Source of the DNA: UBA668 sp041394605
Lineage (GTDB): Bacteria; Actinomycetota; Acidimicrobiia; Acidimicrobiales; Ilumatobacteraceae
Direction of reading: 5' to 3'
Assembly: GCA_041394605.1 (NCBI GenBank)
Contig: JAWKHX010000004.1
Coordinates: 620,001 to 684,000 of the forward strand
Length of the DNA stretch: 64,000 nucleotides
The stretch's first letter is position 1; each line of letters opens with the position of its first letter. The notes under the pieces are model-generated. The model had not been told where the DNA came from, ran no database searches, and saw nothing but the letters and a program-made list of their open reading frames with translations. The position numbers and the translations under genes were made by a program. Positions 7,453 through 15,503 of this stretch are shown here, piece after piece.

Positions 7453-8253
7453 TCAGATCATCATGTTGAACTGGCCGAGTACCTTGCCGGCCAGGTCGGC
7501 GTCGCCCTCAACCGCCGCCGACACCTGATCGGCACTCCGCCGGCCGGTGGCCAGCACCAGGAACGCCTCGGTGCTCAGGCCGATGCGGCAGAGGGGTGGG
7601 TTCGTGGGGGCCTGCACCATGGCGGCCCGGCCACCCTGCACCTCGCACACCAGGTGACGCTCCACGCCGTCGCTGAGGTCGATGACCACGGCGCCGCCCT
7701 CGGGCGTGCCGGCCCGCTTGCCGACCACGATCGGCACCGTGCGGATCAGCCGGTCGATCGTGTGCTCCGCCACCGGGCCGCTGAGGTGGCCGGGGCGGCC
7801 GACGGCGCGGCGCATGTCCTGCTCGTGCACCCAGCAGTCGAGCACCCGGATGTGCAGGAAGTCGGCCAGGGTGCCGGGCCCGGTGGGCGTCATCGTCTCC
7901 TGGGCGAAGTAGGCCTCGTCGCCGGCCCGCAGGGTGGCCAGGCGCAGGGCAGCCAGTTCGTCCCACTCGCGCAGCACCTCGCTGCCGTGGAGGTGGCGGC
8001 GGGAGTCCACCTCGTGCTCGTTGGCCTCGCCGATCGGGTTGCGGATGTAGTCCCGCGGCCCGGCCTGGTGAGTGGTGCCGGGCAGGCCCTGCATGCGCCG
8101 CTCGATGCCGACCAGGTGGGACAGGTTGTCCTGCACGCTCCAGCCCGGCAGGTCGGTGGGGGTCTTCCACTCGGCCTCGGTGAGCGTGGCGCCGAGCGAG
8201 CTGAGCGAGGCGAAGGACAGGGCCAGCGTGTCGATCGTGGTGGTGGGGATCAT
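7453..8253 (-). CDS. Maleylpyruvate isomerase-like, mycothiol-dependent family protein
   Basis: DinB-fold protein of 266 residues in the TIGR03083/MDMPI group, which act with mycothiol as cofactor in Actinobacteria. The N-terminal four-helix domain has 'LPGWSVQDNLSHLVGIE' with the first metal-site His, and 'LDCWVHEQDMRRAVGRP' with the second. The C-terminal domain (about 175-266) is SCP2-like, as is common in this family. A GGAAGGA ribosome site precedes the ATG. It lies 34 bases after a DsbA-like gene in the same direction; a shared role in thiol chemistry is possible. The true substrate is unknown. Confidence 0.8.
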   Translation of the reverse strand: MIPTTTIDTLALSFASLSSLGATLTEAEWKTPTDLPGWSVQDNLSHLVGIERRMQGLPGTTHQAGPRDYIRNPIGEANEHEVDSRRHLHGSEVLREWDELAALRLATLRAGDEAYFAQETMTPTGPGTLADFLHIRVLDCWVHEQDMRRAVGRPGHLSGPVAEHTIDRLIRTVPIVVGKRAGTPEGGAVVIDLSDGVERHLVCEVQGGRAAMVQAPTNPPLCRIGLSTEAFLVLATGRRSADQVSAAVEGDADLAGKVLGQFNMMI

Positions 8254-8287
8254 GACGGTTCCTTCCGGGGGAGAGCGGCGGGGCCGA

Positions 8288-8974
8288 TCACGGGGCGGGG
8301 TTCTGGACGGACTCCCACTGCCGCCCGGACAGGTAGGGGCGGAACTGCTCGGCGATCAGCCGCTGGTCGACGTGGGTCTTCGGGGTCTTCATCTCGTACA
8401 GCCCGGGGATCTGCGTGTACAGGCGGGTGAGCTCCCACAGGCGCAGGGCGTCGTCGCCGTCGGGGGCGGGCACCACCACGGGGCCGAACAATGCCCGGCT
8501 GCCGTCGATGGTGATGATCGGCACGCCGAACCCGCCGTGGCGCTGCACGGCCTCGTCGTGGTCGGCCTTCACGTCGTCGTGCGTGGTGGGGTCGGCGAGG
8601 GCGGCATCCCACGCGTCCGCGGGCGCGCCGATCGCGGCCAGCAGTTCGGCGGCCACCACGGGGTCGTAGAACCGGCGGCCCTCCTCGTGCAGGGCGCGAC
8701 CGGCGGCCTCGTACCAGCGGTCGCACAGGTCCATGTCGATCCGCCGCAGCCAGGCGCCGACGCGCATGGGCGTCCAGCCGTACGCCAGCGGGCGTTCCCA
8801 CGGGTGGCGCTTGCCCTCGGGACGGTTGATCTCCTCCAGCGAGAAGAACCGCCAGGTGATGTCCATGCCGACCATGGCCCGCACGCGGCGGATCCACACG
8901 GAGGTCTGGTAGGCCCACGGGCACATCGGGTCGAAGAAGAACTCGACGGCAGCGGGCGCGTCGGTGGTGCTCAT
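8288..8974 (-). CDS. DsbA-fold oxidoreductase, Rv2466c/FrnE-like
   Basis: Thioredoxin-fold protein of 228 residues. The N-terminal 'FFFDPMCPWAYQTSVWIRR' has the CPWx active site of the DsbA/2-hydroxychromene-2-carboxylate isomerase superfamily, with a helical insertion and cis-Pro segment 'GVPIITIDG'. The second active-site Cys is Ala (CPWA), so a monothiol mechanism is likely; the mycothiol-dependent reductase Rv2466c has CPWC. No signal peptide, so cytoplasmic. Its ATG overlaps the stop of the YfhO-like gene (ATGA), and the mycothiol-family gene follows, forming one operon. Confidence 0.75.
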   Translation of the reverse strand: MSTTDAPAAVEFFFDPMCPWAYQTSVWIRRVRAMVGMDITWRFFSLEEINRPEGKRHPWERPLAYGWTPMRVGAWLRRIDMDLCDRWYEAAGRALHEEGRRFYDPVVAAELLAAIGAPADAWDAALADPTTHDDVKADHDEAVQRHGGFGVPIITIDGSRALFGPVVVPAPDGDDALRLWELTRLYTQIPGLYEMKTPKTHVDQRLIAEQFRPYLSGRQWESVQNPAP

Positions 8975-11301
8975 GCCCCGATCTTGGCACCCCGGCCTAC
9001 CCGTGCGGGGAGGCGGAGCCGCCGCCGGCCACCCGGCGCGCCATCCGGCGCTGGCCCACCGATCCACCACAGCCACACCACCATGCCCGCCCCGAGCGCG
9101 GCCACGGCGAACGCCGGCCACACCCAGCCGGGCGCGTAGTCCAGCACGATGTGGTGCTGCCCCTCCGCCACCACCACGCCGGCCCACACCCCGTCCACGG
9201 CCACCACCTCGGCGTCGTGGCCGTCCACCGTGACGGTCCAGCCGTCGTCGAACTGTTCGGGGAAGGCGATCACTGCCGGGTGCGGCACGTCCACGTCCAC
9301 CGCCCGCTCGCCGTCGGCTGAAGACGTGGAGTGGAACGAGTCGGGCAGGCACTCGTCGCAGGTCAGCGCCGCGGACGCATCCTCCACCAGCCCGGTCAGC
9401 GACAGCGCCGGCCCGTCCTCGCGGATGCGGTTGCCGGCGTCCTCCGGCGAGTCGACGTGCTCGGTGGCGTACCAGGCGGTGACGTCGCCCAACCACAACG
9501 GGTTCTCGTACACCTGGAACGGGCCGTCGAGCACCAGCTGCCACCCCGGAAGGGCGGCATCGGCCGGGCCGCGGGTGGGGTCGTACAGCGCATACCGCAC
9601 ACCCAGGCGGGCGAACGCGCCCGGGTCCAGCGAGATCGGGAACTGGGCGCGGAACGTCAGGTCGTTGATGGTCGGGATGATCTGCAGCAGCAGTGCGTGC
9701 CACCGGCGGCTCACGGAGACGCCCCCGTCGTACCCGTCGATCGAGCGGATGTCGAACACGGTCTGCACGTTGGGGCGCATCCCCTCCACCAGGTAGCCGG
9801 CCTCGAACACGTCGTTGGTGACGGCGACGGTGAAGCCCGTGCGCCCATGCAGGTACTCCTGCGCGGGGCCGCCCAGGTCGGCGACCGCCGCAGGGCCGGC
9901 ATCGGTGCTCGTGACCACCCTGGCCATCGGCAGGCCCAGTTCCAGCACCAGCACCGCCCCCAGCACCATGCTGGCGGCGCGCAGCACCCGGGGCGGGTGG
10001 GCCAGTGCCAGCGTCAGCACGGCCCCGCCCGCCAGTAGCCACACCACCACGTCACGGTCCGCTCCGCCCGCTTCGCCCATCAGCACCAGCAGCACCATCG
10101 CGGCCATCCCGGCGCCGACGACGATCGCCTCCCGTGGCGCGGGCCCGCGGCGCAGCCGGTCCACCCCGGCCCCAGCGAGCACCAGCAGACTCATGGCCAG
10201 CACCCACATCCAACGGGCCGACACCCGTGGTTCGTCGAAGCCGGGGATCACGGCGCGGGCGAGCCGCAGGGTCGGGCTGCGGGTGCCCAGTGCCCAGGTG
10301 CCTGCCAGCGCGCCCGGCCCGGCCAGCACCACCACGGCCCAGGCCCTGCTGCGCACCGTCGCCACCAGCCCCACCGCCGCCAGCGCCAGCACGGCGGCAC
10401 CCACGTAGGTGAGCGTCTCGCCCTGCCCGTACAGCCCGTCGCGTGAGAGGAACGCCTGCCCCAGCAGCAGTCGCGGCGCGGCCCGCAGCGGTACGAAGAA
10501 GCCTGGCGTGTTCAGCAGGGCGTCGGAGCGCCCGCCGCCCGCGGACGCATCGACGGAGTGGGCCAGCGCGAACAGCACCGGGGCGGCCATCACGGCACCG
10601 AGGCCGGCGCCCAGGGCCAGGTGGCCGAACCGCCGCCACGCCCGCGCCTCCACCACCACGCCCACCGACCACCCGCCGCACAACACCAGCGCCATGAGGG
10701 TGGACTGGGGATGGCCGGAGCACAGCACGCACCACATCAGCACGGCGAGCGCGGCGACGGCCCGCCACGGCCGGTCGCCGCGCACCACCCGCACGATCAC
10801 CACCATCGCGAGTGGTGCCCACGCCAGCGGCGGGAAGTGCACCAGAAGGGGAGAGCGGAACACGGTGGCGCCGCTCCACATGCCCGCCACGGCCATCACC
10901 AGCGGCGCCGGCCGCAGCCAACCCAGCGTGCGCCCCAGCAGATACAGCCCACCGCCGAACACCAGCACGTGAGCGATCAGCATGACGTCGCCGCCCAGCA
11001 GGTCGGGGAAGGGGGCGGCCAGCAGATGCAGCGGGTACAGCGCCGCGGTCTGCGTGTTTCCGAGGTGAGGGGTGCCACCGAACGCACCCGACGACCACAG
11101 CGGGAGGTTGCCGTTGGCCCACGCCGCCAGCGTGACGTCCTGTGCCGGTGTGGCGTACGTGAGGTCGTCCAGCCCGCGGCCCGACCACAGCACCCGCACC
11201 GCCGCGGCCGCCCACGCCACCAGCAGCACGGCGAGGTCCACGGTGGCGCCACGGCGGTGCCAGGGCCGGGCCGGGGCGGGGCATTCGGCCGCGTCGGTCA
11301 T
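8971..11301 (-). CDS. YfhO-like multi-spanning membrane protein
   Basis: Large integral membrane protein of about 776 residues with roughly twelve hydrophobic helices, then a C-terminal extracellular beta-rich region (about 480-750) and a last helix. The layout and the 'LPLWSSGAFGGTPHLGNTQTAALYP' area match YfhO-family proteins, GT-C-like enzymes that can glycosylate lipoteichoic acid or other envelope polymers; a true transferase activity here is inferred. I use the ATG at 11301; an in-frame GTG at 11352 would add 17 residues that do not look like part of the protein. Its end overlaps the DsbA-like gene by four bases. Confidence 0.7.
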   Translation of the reverse strand: MTDAAECPAPARPWHRRGATVDLAVLLVAWAAAAVRVLWSGRGLDDLTYATPAQDVTLAAWANGNLPLWSSGAFGGTPHLGNTQTAALYPLHLLAAPFPDLLGGDVMLIAHVLVFGGGLYLLGRTLGWLRPAPLVMAVAGMWSGATVFRSPLLVHFPPLAWAPLAMVVIVRVVRGDRPWRAVAALAVLMWCVLCSGHPQSTLMALVLCGGWSVGVVVEARAWRRFGHLALGAGLGAVMAAPVLFALAHSVDASAGGGRSDALLNTPGFFVPLRAAPRLLLGQAFLSRDGLYGQGETLTYVGAAVLALAAVGLVATVRSRAWAVVVLAGPGALAGTWALGTRSPTLRLARAVIPGFDEPRVSARWMWVLAMSLLVLAGAGVDRLRRGPAPREAIVVGAGMAAMVLLVLMGEAGGADRDVVVWLLAGGAVLTLALAHPPRVLRAASMVLGAVLVLELGLPMARVVTSTDAGPAAVADLGGPAQEYLHGRTGFTVAVTNDVFEAGYLVEGMRPNVQTVFDIRSIDGYDGGVSVSRRWHALLLQIIPTINDLTFRAQFPISLDPGAFARLGVRYALYDPTRGPADAALPGWQLVLDGPFQVYENPLWLGDVTAWYATEHVDSPEDAGNRIREDGPALSLTGLVEDASAALTCDECLPDSFHSTSSADGERAVDVDVPHPAVIAFPEQFDDGWTVTVDGHDAEVVAVDGVWAGVVVAEGQHHIVLDYAPGWVWPAFAVAALGAGMVVWLWWIGGPAPDGAPGGRRRLRLPARVGRGAKIGA

Positions 11302-11375
11302 CGCCGGGCAACCGTACCTGTCGGCGGTGGCGCGCACCTTCCACCGCGCCACCCCGCCCGGCTAGCGTGCGCCAC

Positions 11376-11600
11376 ATGGAACGGCACCCCCGCTTCGAGC
11401 ACTCCCGGTTCATCGGCGACAAGCGCACCCAGCTGGTCTACGACCTCGACACGTGGGAGGACGCGGCGGTCATCGACGAGATCGCCGATGCGGGTGTGGG
11501 GCTGTGCTTCGGGCCGGACACCCTGGCCGAGGCCCGCAACCGTGGCTACACGCTGGCCCATCCCGGGGCCCAGCGCCGGCACCGCCCGCCCCGCGCCTGA
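11376..11600 (+). CDS. Small protein of unknown function (74 aa)
   Basis: Soluble 74-residue protein, 'MERHPRFEHSRFIGDKRTQ' at the N-terminus and 'LCFGPDTLAEARNRGYTLAH' near the C-terminus. I recognise no catalytic motif. Codon use is ordinary for the window and the ATG at 11376 has a TAGCGT -10 box exactly seven bases upstream, matching the leaderless pattern, so it is likely a real gene. The hydrolase gene starts 21 bases later on the same strand and may be co-transcribed. Confidence 0.6.
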   Translation: MERHPRFEHSRFIGDKRTQLVYDLDTWEDAAVIDEIADAGVGLCFGPDTLAEARNRGYTLAHPGAQRRHRPPRA

Positions 11601-11621
11601 CCTGCAGGTGCGCGCGCAGCG

Positions 11622-12377
11622 GTGAACGGCCACTTCGTCTCCGGCAACCTGCGTCTGGCGCGCTACCTGGTCCGCCCGGCGGGCCGCCCAGGGCCGCTGC
11701 CCGGCCTGATCGTCTGCCACGGTTTCCCGATCGGCCCGCTGGACGCCCGCCAGAGCGCCGGCACCTTCCCGGAACTGGTGGACCGTGCCGCCAACGACCT
11801 CGGCTGGGTGGGGATGACGTTCAACTTCCGTGGCTGCGGCCAGAGCGAGGGCGACTTCTCCCTGCAGGGTTGGGTGAACGACCTGCGGGCCGCCATCGAC
11901 CACCTCATCGAAGAGACCAGTCCGTCGGGCATCTGGCTGGTGGGCACCAACACCGGCGGTTCGCTGGCCACCTGCGTGGCCGCCGACGACCCCCGGGTGC
12001 GGGGCATCGCCCTGCTCGGTCCGCGCGCCGACTTCGACGACTGGGCCGCCCAGCCCCGCCGCTTCCTGGAGCACGCCCGCGAGATCGGCGCCATCCGCAC
12101 GCCCGGGTTCCCCCGCAACTTCGACGAGTGGGGCCGCGAGCTGCGCCGCTTCCGGCCCACCGATGCCGCCCGCCGCTTCGCCCCCCGCCCGATGCTGGTG
12201 ATGCACGGCGACGACGACGAGAGCGTGCCCACCGCCGACGCCCGCCAACTGGCCGAGGCCCACGGATCGGCAGAGTTGCGCCTGATCGTGGGGGCCGGTC
12301 ACCGCCTGCGCCACGACCCGCGAGCCGTGGCGGTGCTGCTGGGCTGGCTGGACCGACAGCGCCTGGCGGACAACTGA
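11622..12377 (+). CDS. Alpha/beta-hydrolase-fold protein with Asn at the nucleophile position
   Basis: Alpha/beta hydrolase fold of 251 residues: oxyanion-side HGFPIGP, 'NFRGCGQSEG' strand, acid in MHGDDDESVP and histidine in VGAGHRLRHD. The nucleophile elbow, normally GxSxG, reads LVGTNTGGS (GGC ACC AAC ACC GGC), so the catalytic serine is replaced by asparagine. Either the protein is a non-hydrolytic member or another residue serves; a base error would have to change AAC to AGC. GTG start 21 bases after the preceding small gene. No signal peptide. Confidence 0.75.
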   Translation: MNGHFVSGNLRLARYLVRPAGRPGPLPGLIVCHGFPIGPLDARQSAGTFPELVDRAANDLGWVGMTFNFRGCGQSEGDFSLQGWVNDLRAAIDHLIEETSPSGIWLVGTNTGGSLATCVAADDPRVRGIALLGPRADFDDWAAQPRRFLEHAREIGAIRTPGFPRNFDEWGRELRRFRPTDAARRFAPRPMLVMHGDDDESVPTADARQLAEAHGSAELRLIVGAGHRLRHDPRAVAVLLGWLDRQRLADN

Positions 12378-12398
12378 CTCGAGGGGCTGGCCCGCGCG

Positions 12399-13385
12399 TC
12401 AGCCGGCGCCGTAGCCGTCCGGGTGGGTGGAGTGCCACGCCCACGCGCTCGCGATGATGTCGTCCAGCGTGCGGGTGGCCCGCCAGCCGAGCACCTGGGC
12501 GGCGTGCTCCGGGTCGGCGAACGACGCCACCGGGTCGCCGTCGCGCCGGGCCACCACCTCGTAGGGCACCTGCCGGCCGCTGATCCGCTCCGTGGCATGG
12601 ATGATGTCCATCACGCTGCTGCCGGTGCCGGTGCCCACGTTGACCGCGGTGGTGGCGCCGCCGGCGGCCAGATGGTCCAGCGCTGCCAGGTGGGCGGCCG
12701 CCAGGTCGTCCACATGGATGTAGTCGCGGATGCAGGTGCCGTCCGGGGTGGGGTAGTCGTCGCCGAAGACCTTGAGTGGGCCGGAGCGGCCCAGTGCCGC
12801 CTTCATCACCACTGGCACCAGGTTGATGGAGAACGCCCAGTCCTCGCCGATCACGGCGTCGGCGCTGGCCCCAGCGGCGTTGAAGTAGCGCAGGCTCACC
12901 GAACGCAGGCCGTCGGTGCGCTCGAACCAGGCCAGCACCCGCTCGGCCACGGCCTTGGTCTCCGCGTACACGCTCTCCGGGTGGATGGGGGCGTCCTCCG
13001 TGACCGGCACCGACGGCGGGGTGCCGTACACCGAGCAGGAACTGGAGAACACCACCTCGTGCACACCGTGGCGGGCCAGCGTCTCGAACAGGACGGCGGC
13101 GCTGCCGACATTGTTGGCCCAGTACTTGGCCGGGTGCTGCATGGACTCGCCGACACTCTTGTAGGCAGCGAAGTGGACCGCCTGGGTGACGCCGTACTCC
13201 CCGCACAGACGGGCCACGAGTGTGGCATCGGCCACATCTCCCACCACCAGCGGTGCATCCAGCACCGCCGCGCGATGCCCCAGTTCCAGCGTGTCCAGCA
13301 CCACCACGGCCCGCCCGGCCTGGCGCAACGCCCTCACCGTGTGCGACCCGATGTACCCGGCCCCACCTGTCACCAGTACCGTCAT
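12399..13385 (-). CDS. galE: UDP-glucose 4-epimerase
   Basis: NAD-dependent epimerase of 328 residues interconverting UDP-glucose and UDP-galactose. The Rossmann motif TGGAGYIGSH is at residues 6-15, the catalytic Ser in SSSCSVYG and the Tyr/Lys pair in SVYAETKAV; 'IRDYIHVDDLA' and 'NVGTGTGSS' are typical of GalE. A GGGAGGTG ribosome site lies before the ATG, with TACACT about 20 bases upstream. It is divergent from a secreted DTR-domain protein and lies beside ugd and UDP-xylose synthase, supporting a role in making sugar donors for a surface glycan. Confidence 0.93.
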   Translation of the reverse strand: MTVLVTGGAGYIGSHTVRALRQAGRAVVVLDTLELGHRAAVLDAPLVVGDVADATLVARLCGEYGVTQAVHFAAYKSVGESMQHPAKYWANNVGSAAVLFETLARHGVHEVVFSSSCSVYGTPPSVPVTEDAPIHPESVYAETKAVAERVLAWFERTDGLRSVSLRYFNAAGASADAVIGEDWAFSINLVPVVMKAALGRSGPLKVFGDDYPTPDGTCIRDYIHVDDLAAAHLAALDHLAAGGATTAVNVGTGTGSSVMDIIHATERISGRQVPYEVVARRDGDPVASFADPEHAAQVLGWRATRTLDDIIASAWAWHSTHPDGYGAG

Positions 13386-13486
13386 CGGTCCACCTCCCGC
13401 CGGGGAGTGTAGGCAGTGGGGCGCTCAAGGGATTCGGCAGGTGTGCCGATTACATTGGCGAAGCGGGCGGAAAAGGAGTTCAACCG

Positions 13487-15427
13487 TTGGCGTCCATCCG
13501 TAGGTGTTTGGTGTTGGTGGCGGTCCTGGTGGGCACGATCGGCGTGGTCACCCCCACGGCCGATGCCGCCACGTCCATGTCCGTGTACTGGTCCCTGCCG
13601 TCGAACATGTCGCACGGCATCGGCTTCGACTACGTGTACAGCAACGGCACCAGCCCCGGCGGCTACGAGAAGTACTACGAGTGGCCGTACTCGCTGTACA
13701 ACAACAACACGGTGATGCCGAACCCGGTCAGCATCTACTCCAGCACCACCCTGTCGCAGTTGCGGATGGAGATCTACCAGGCCCCGTACGGCCAGCAGTG
13801 GGACTCCCACGACGACCCTGCCGTAGCCATCCGGATGAACCCGTCGCCCTCCAGCCAGAACCTGGGCAACATCACGTTCCCACAGGCCGGCCACTCCAAT
13901 GCCGCCCGGTTCATCGGCGACATCCTCTCCGCCACCCCGGTCACCAACGGGCGTGTGCACATCGACATGTTCCAGATCACCGGGCAGGCCATCACCAACA
14001 CGGGCTACCCGCTGGACGCGTTCACCACGTTCAACACGGTCGGCTCGTCGTACCGCTCGGGCCTCTTGTGGAACGGCCAGTACCTGGCGTTCATCACCGA
14101 CAACAGCACCGGTCGCCAGGCTGTCGGCCTGGTTGACCTGCTGGGCGACACGCGGCTGGACATCGATCTGGACATGGTGTGCTTCGGGATCGACGAGTGC
14201 CAGTGGGCCGGGTCGATCCCCAACGCCACCGGCGAGTTCCACGCCGTCACGCCCACCCGCATCGTGGACTCCCGCACCGGCCTGGGCATCCCTTCCAAGG
14301 TCACGCCTGGCGACGGCCGCAACAGCGACCCCAACCCGTACAAACGCTACGACTCCAAGGTCAACCACGAGTTCAAGGTGGCCGGTGTCGGTGGGGTGCC
14401 CGCGGTGGGTGTCAGCGCGGTGCTGGTGAACGTCACCGTCACCCAGGGCAACACCAGCGGCTCGCTACGGCTGTTCCCGAAACCGGCCCGGACATACGTG
14501 TTCGGCGACCAGACGTCGTTCCCCTCGTCCAACAGCCAGACCCCGGCGGTGTTCTGGAACGCGGGAGAGGCCCGCGCCACCCTGCAATTGCTGGAGGTGG
14601 GCGTGGGTGGCCGGATCCGTGTGGACAACCTGTCCAGCGGCGACGTGCACCTCGTCATCGACGTGCTCGGCTGGGTGGACCAGGGGCAGCCCGGTCAGGA
14701 CGGCAGCCGCCTGCTCACCATCGACCCCACCCGGTTCCTGGACACCCGCTTCGGTCCCAGCGACCCGCTGGACCCCTTCGGCCCGTTCGAGACCCGGGCA
14801 CTGCAGGTGGCCGGGCACAGTGGCATCCCCGGCTCGGCCGAGGCCGTGGTGGGCACGCTCACCTCGGTGAACGCCGACGGCAAGAGCTTCCAGACGGTGT
14901 GGCCGGACGGCGGCCCGATGCCGTTGGCCTCGGTGCTCAACTCGCTGGACAGCCAGATCCGCCCCAACCTGGTGTCGGTGGCGGTCGGCGACAGCGACAG
15001 TTGGGCGATGTACAACTACGAGCACGGCACCGACCTGATCTTCGATGCGGTGGGCTACTTCACCACCGCCCAAGGCAGCGGTGGCGACATCACCGCCGTG
15101 CCGTCCTCCGTGCTGTTCGGCCCCACCACCATGACCGCGGGCAACGACCGCTCCATCACCGTGGCCAACCGTGGCGGCGTGCCGGCGGCCGGCACCGTGA
15201 AGGCGGTGTGGGTGCTGATCAACTCCACGGGTGGCACCCAGCGCAGCTATCTCACGGCGTACCCGTCGGGGTCGACCTTCCCGATCGCCTCCAACCTGAA
15301 CTGGGTCGCCGGCCAGTCCGTGGCCAACCTGGCGCTGGTGCCGGTGGGTGCGGACGGGGCCATCCGGATCTACAACGCCCACGGGTCGGCCACCGTCACG
15401 GTCTCCGTGCTCGGCTGGGTCAACTGA
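13487..15427 (+). CDS. Secreted protein with repeated LDTR/VDVxGW beta-domains
   Basis: Exported protein of 646 residues. The start is TTG at 13487, supported by an AAAGGAG ribosome site eight bases upstream and by the signal peptide (MASIRRCLVLVAVLVGTIGV, cleaved near TADA-AT). Residues 30-240 form a domain I do not recognise, rich in Tyr, Asn and Ser. From about 245 there are three repeats of about 130 residues, each opening with a motif like PTRIVDSRTG or PTRFLDTRFG, with 'VNVTVTQ' in the middle and closing with VIDVLGWV, FDAVGYF or VSVLGWV. The same domain occurs in the secreted proteins at 27685-29460 and 32568-34475. Likely a wall-associated or adhesive protein (inference). Confidence 0.8.
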   Translation: MASIRRCLVLVAVLVGTIGVVTPTADAATSMSVYWSLPSNMSHGIGFDYVYSNGTSPGGYEKYYEWPYSLYNNNTVMPNPVSIYSSTTLSQLRMEIYQAPYGQQWDSHDDPAVAIRMNPSPSSQNLGNITFPQAGHSNAARFIGDILSATPVTNGRVHIDMFQITGQAITNTGYPLDAFTTFNTVGSSYRSGLLWNGQYLAFITDNSTGRQAVGLVDLLGDTRLDIDLDMVCFGIDECQWAGSIPNATGEFHAVTPTRIVDSRTGLGIPSKVTPGDGRNSDPNPYKRYDSKVNHEFKVAGVGGVPAVGVSAVLVNVTVTQGNTSGSLRLFPKPARTYVFGDQTSFPSSNSQTPAVFWNAGEARATLQLLEVGVGGRIRVDNLSSGDVHLVIDVLGWVDQGQPGQDGSRLLTIDPTRFLDTRFGPSDPLDPFGPFETRALQVAGHSGIPGSAEAVVGTLTSVNADGKSFQTVWPDGGPMPLASVLNSLDSQIRPNLVSVAVGDSDSWAMYNYEHGTDLIFDAVGYFTTAQGSGGDITAVPSSVLFGPTTMTAGNDRSITVANRGGVPAAGTVKAVWVLINSTGGTQRSYLTAYPSGSTFPIASNLNWVAGQSVANLALVPVGADGAIRIYNAHGSATVTVSVLGWVN

Positions 15428-15461
15428 GCCAGGCCTTCCACCGTCGGTAGCATCTGCGGCC

Positions 15462-15503
15462 ATGCCCCTCGTGTCGCGCCCCGCCGGAAGCCCGCCTGCA
15501 TGA
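15462..15503 (+). CDS. Possible 13-codon leaderless upstream ORF of ugd
   Basis: ATG at 15462 opens a 13-codon frame (MPLVSRPAGSPPA) whose TGA overlaps the ugd start codon as ATGA. A TAGCAT -10 box (15448-15453) ends eight bases before the ATG, so the mRNA would begin at or next to this start codon. ugd itself has no clear ribosome site, so coupled reinitiation is plausible. This rests on sequence pattern only. Confidence 0.4.
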   Translation: MPLVSRPAGSPPA

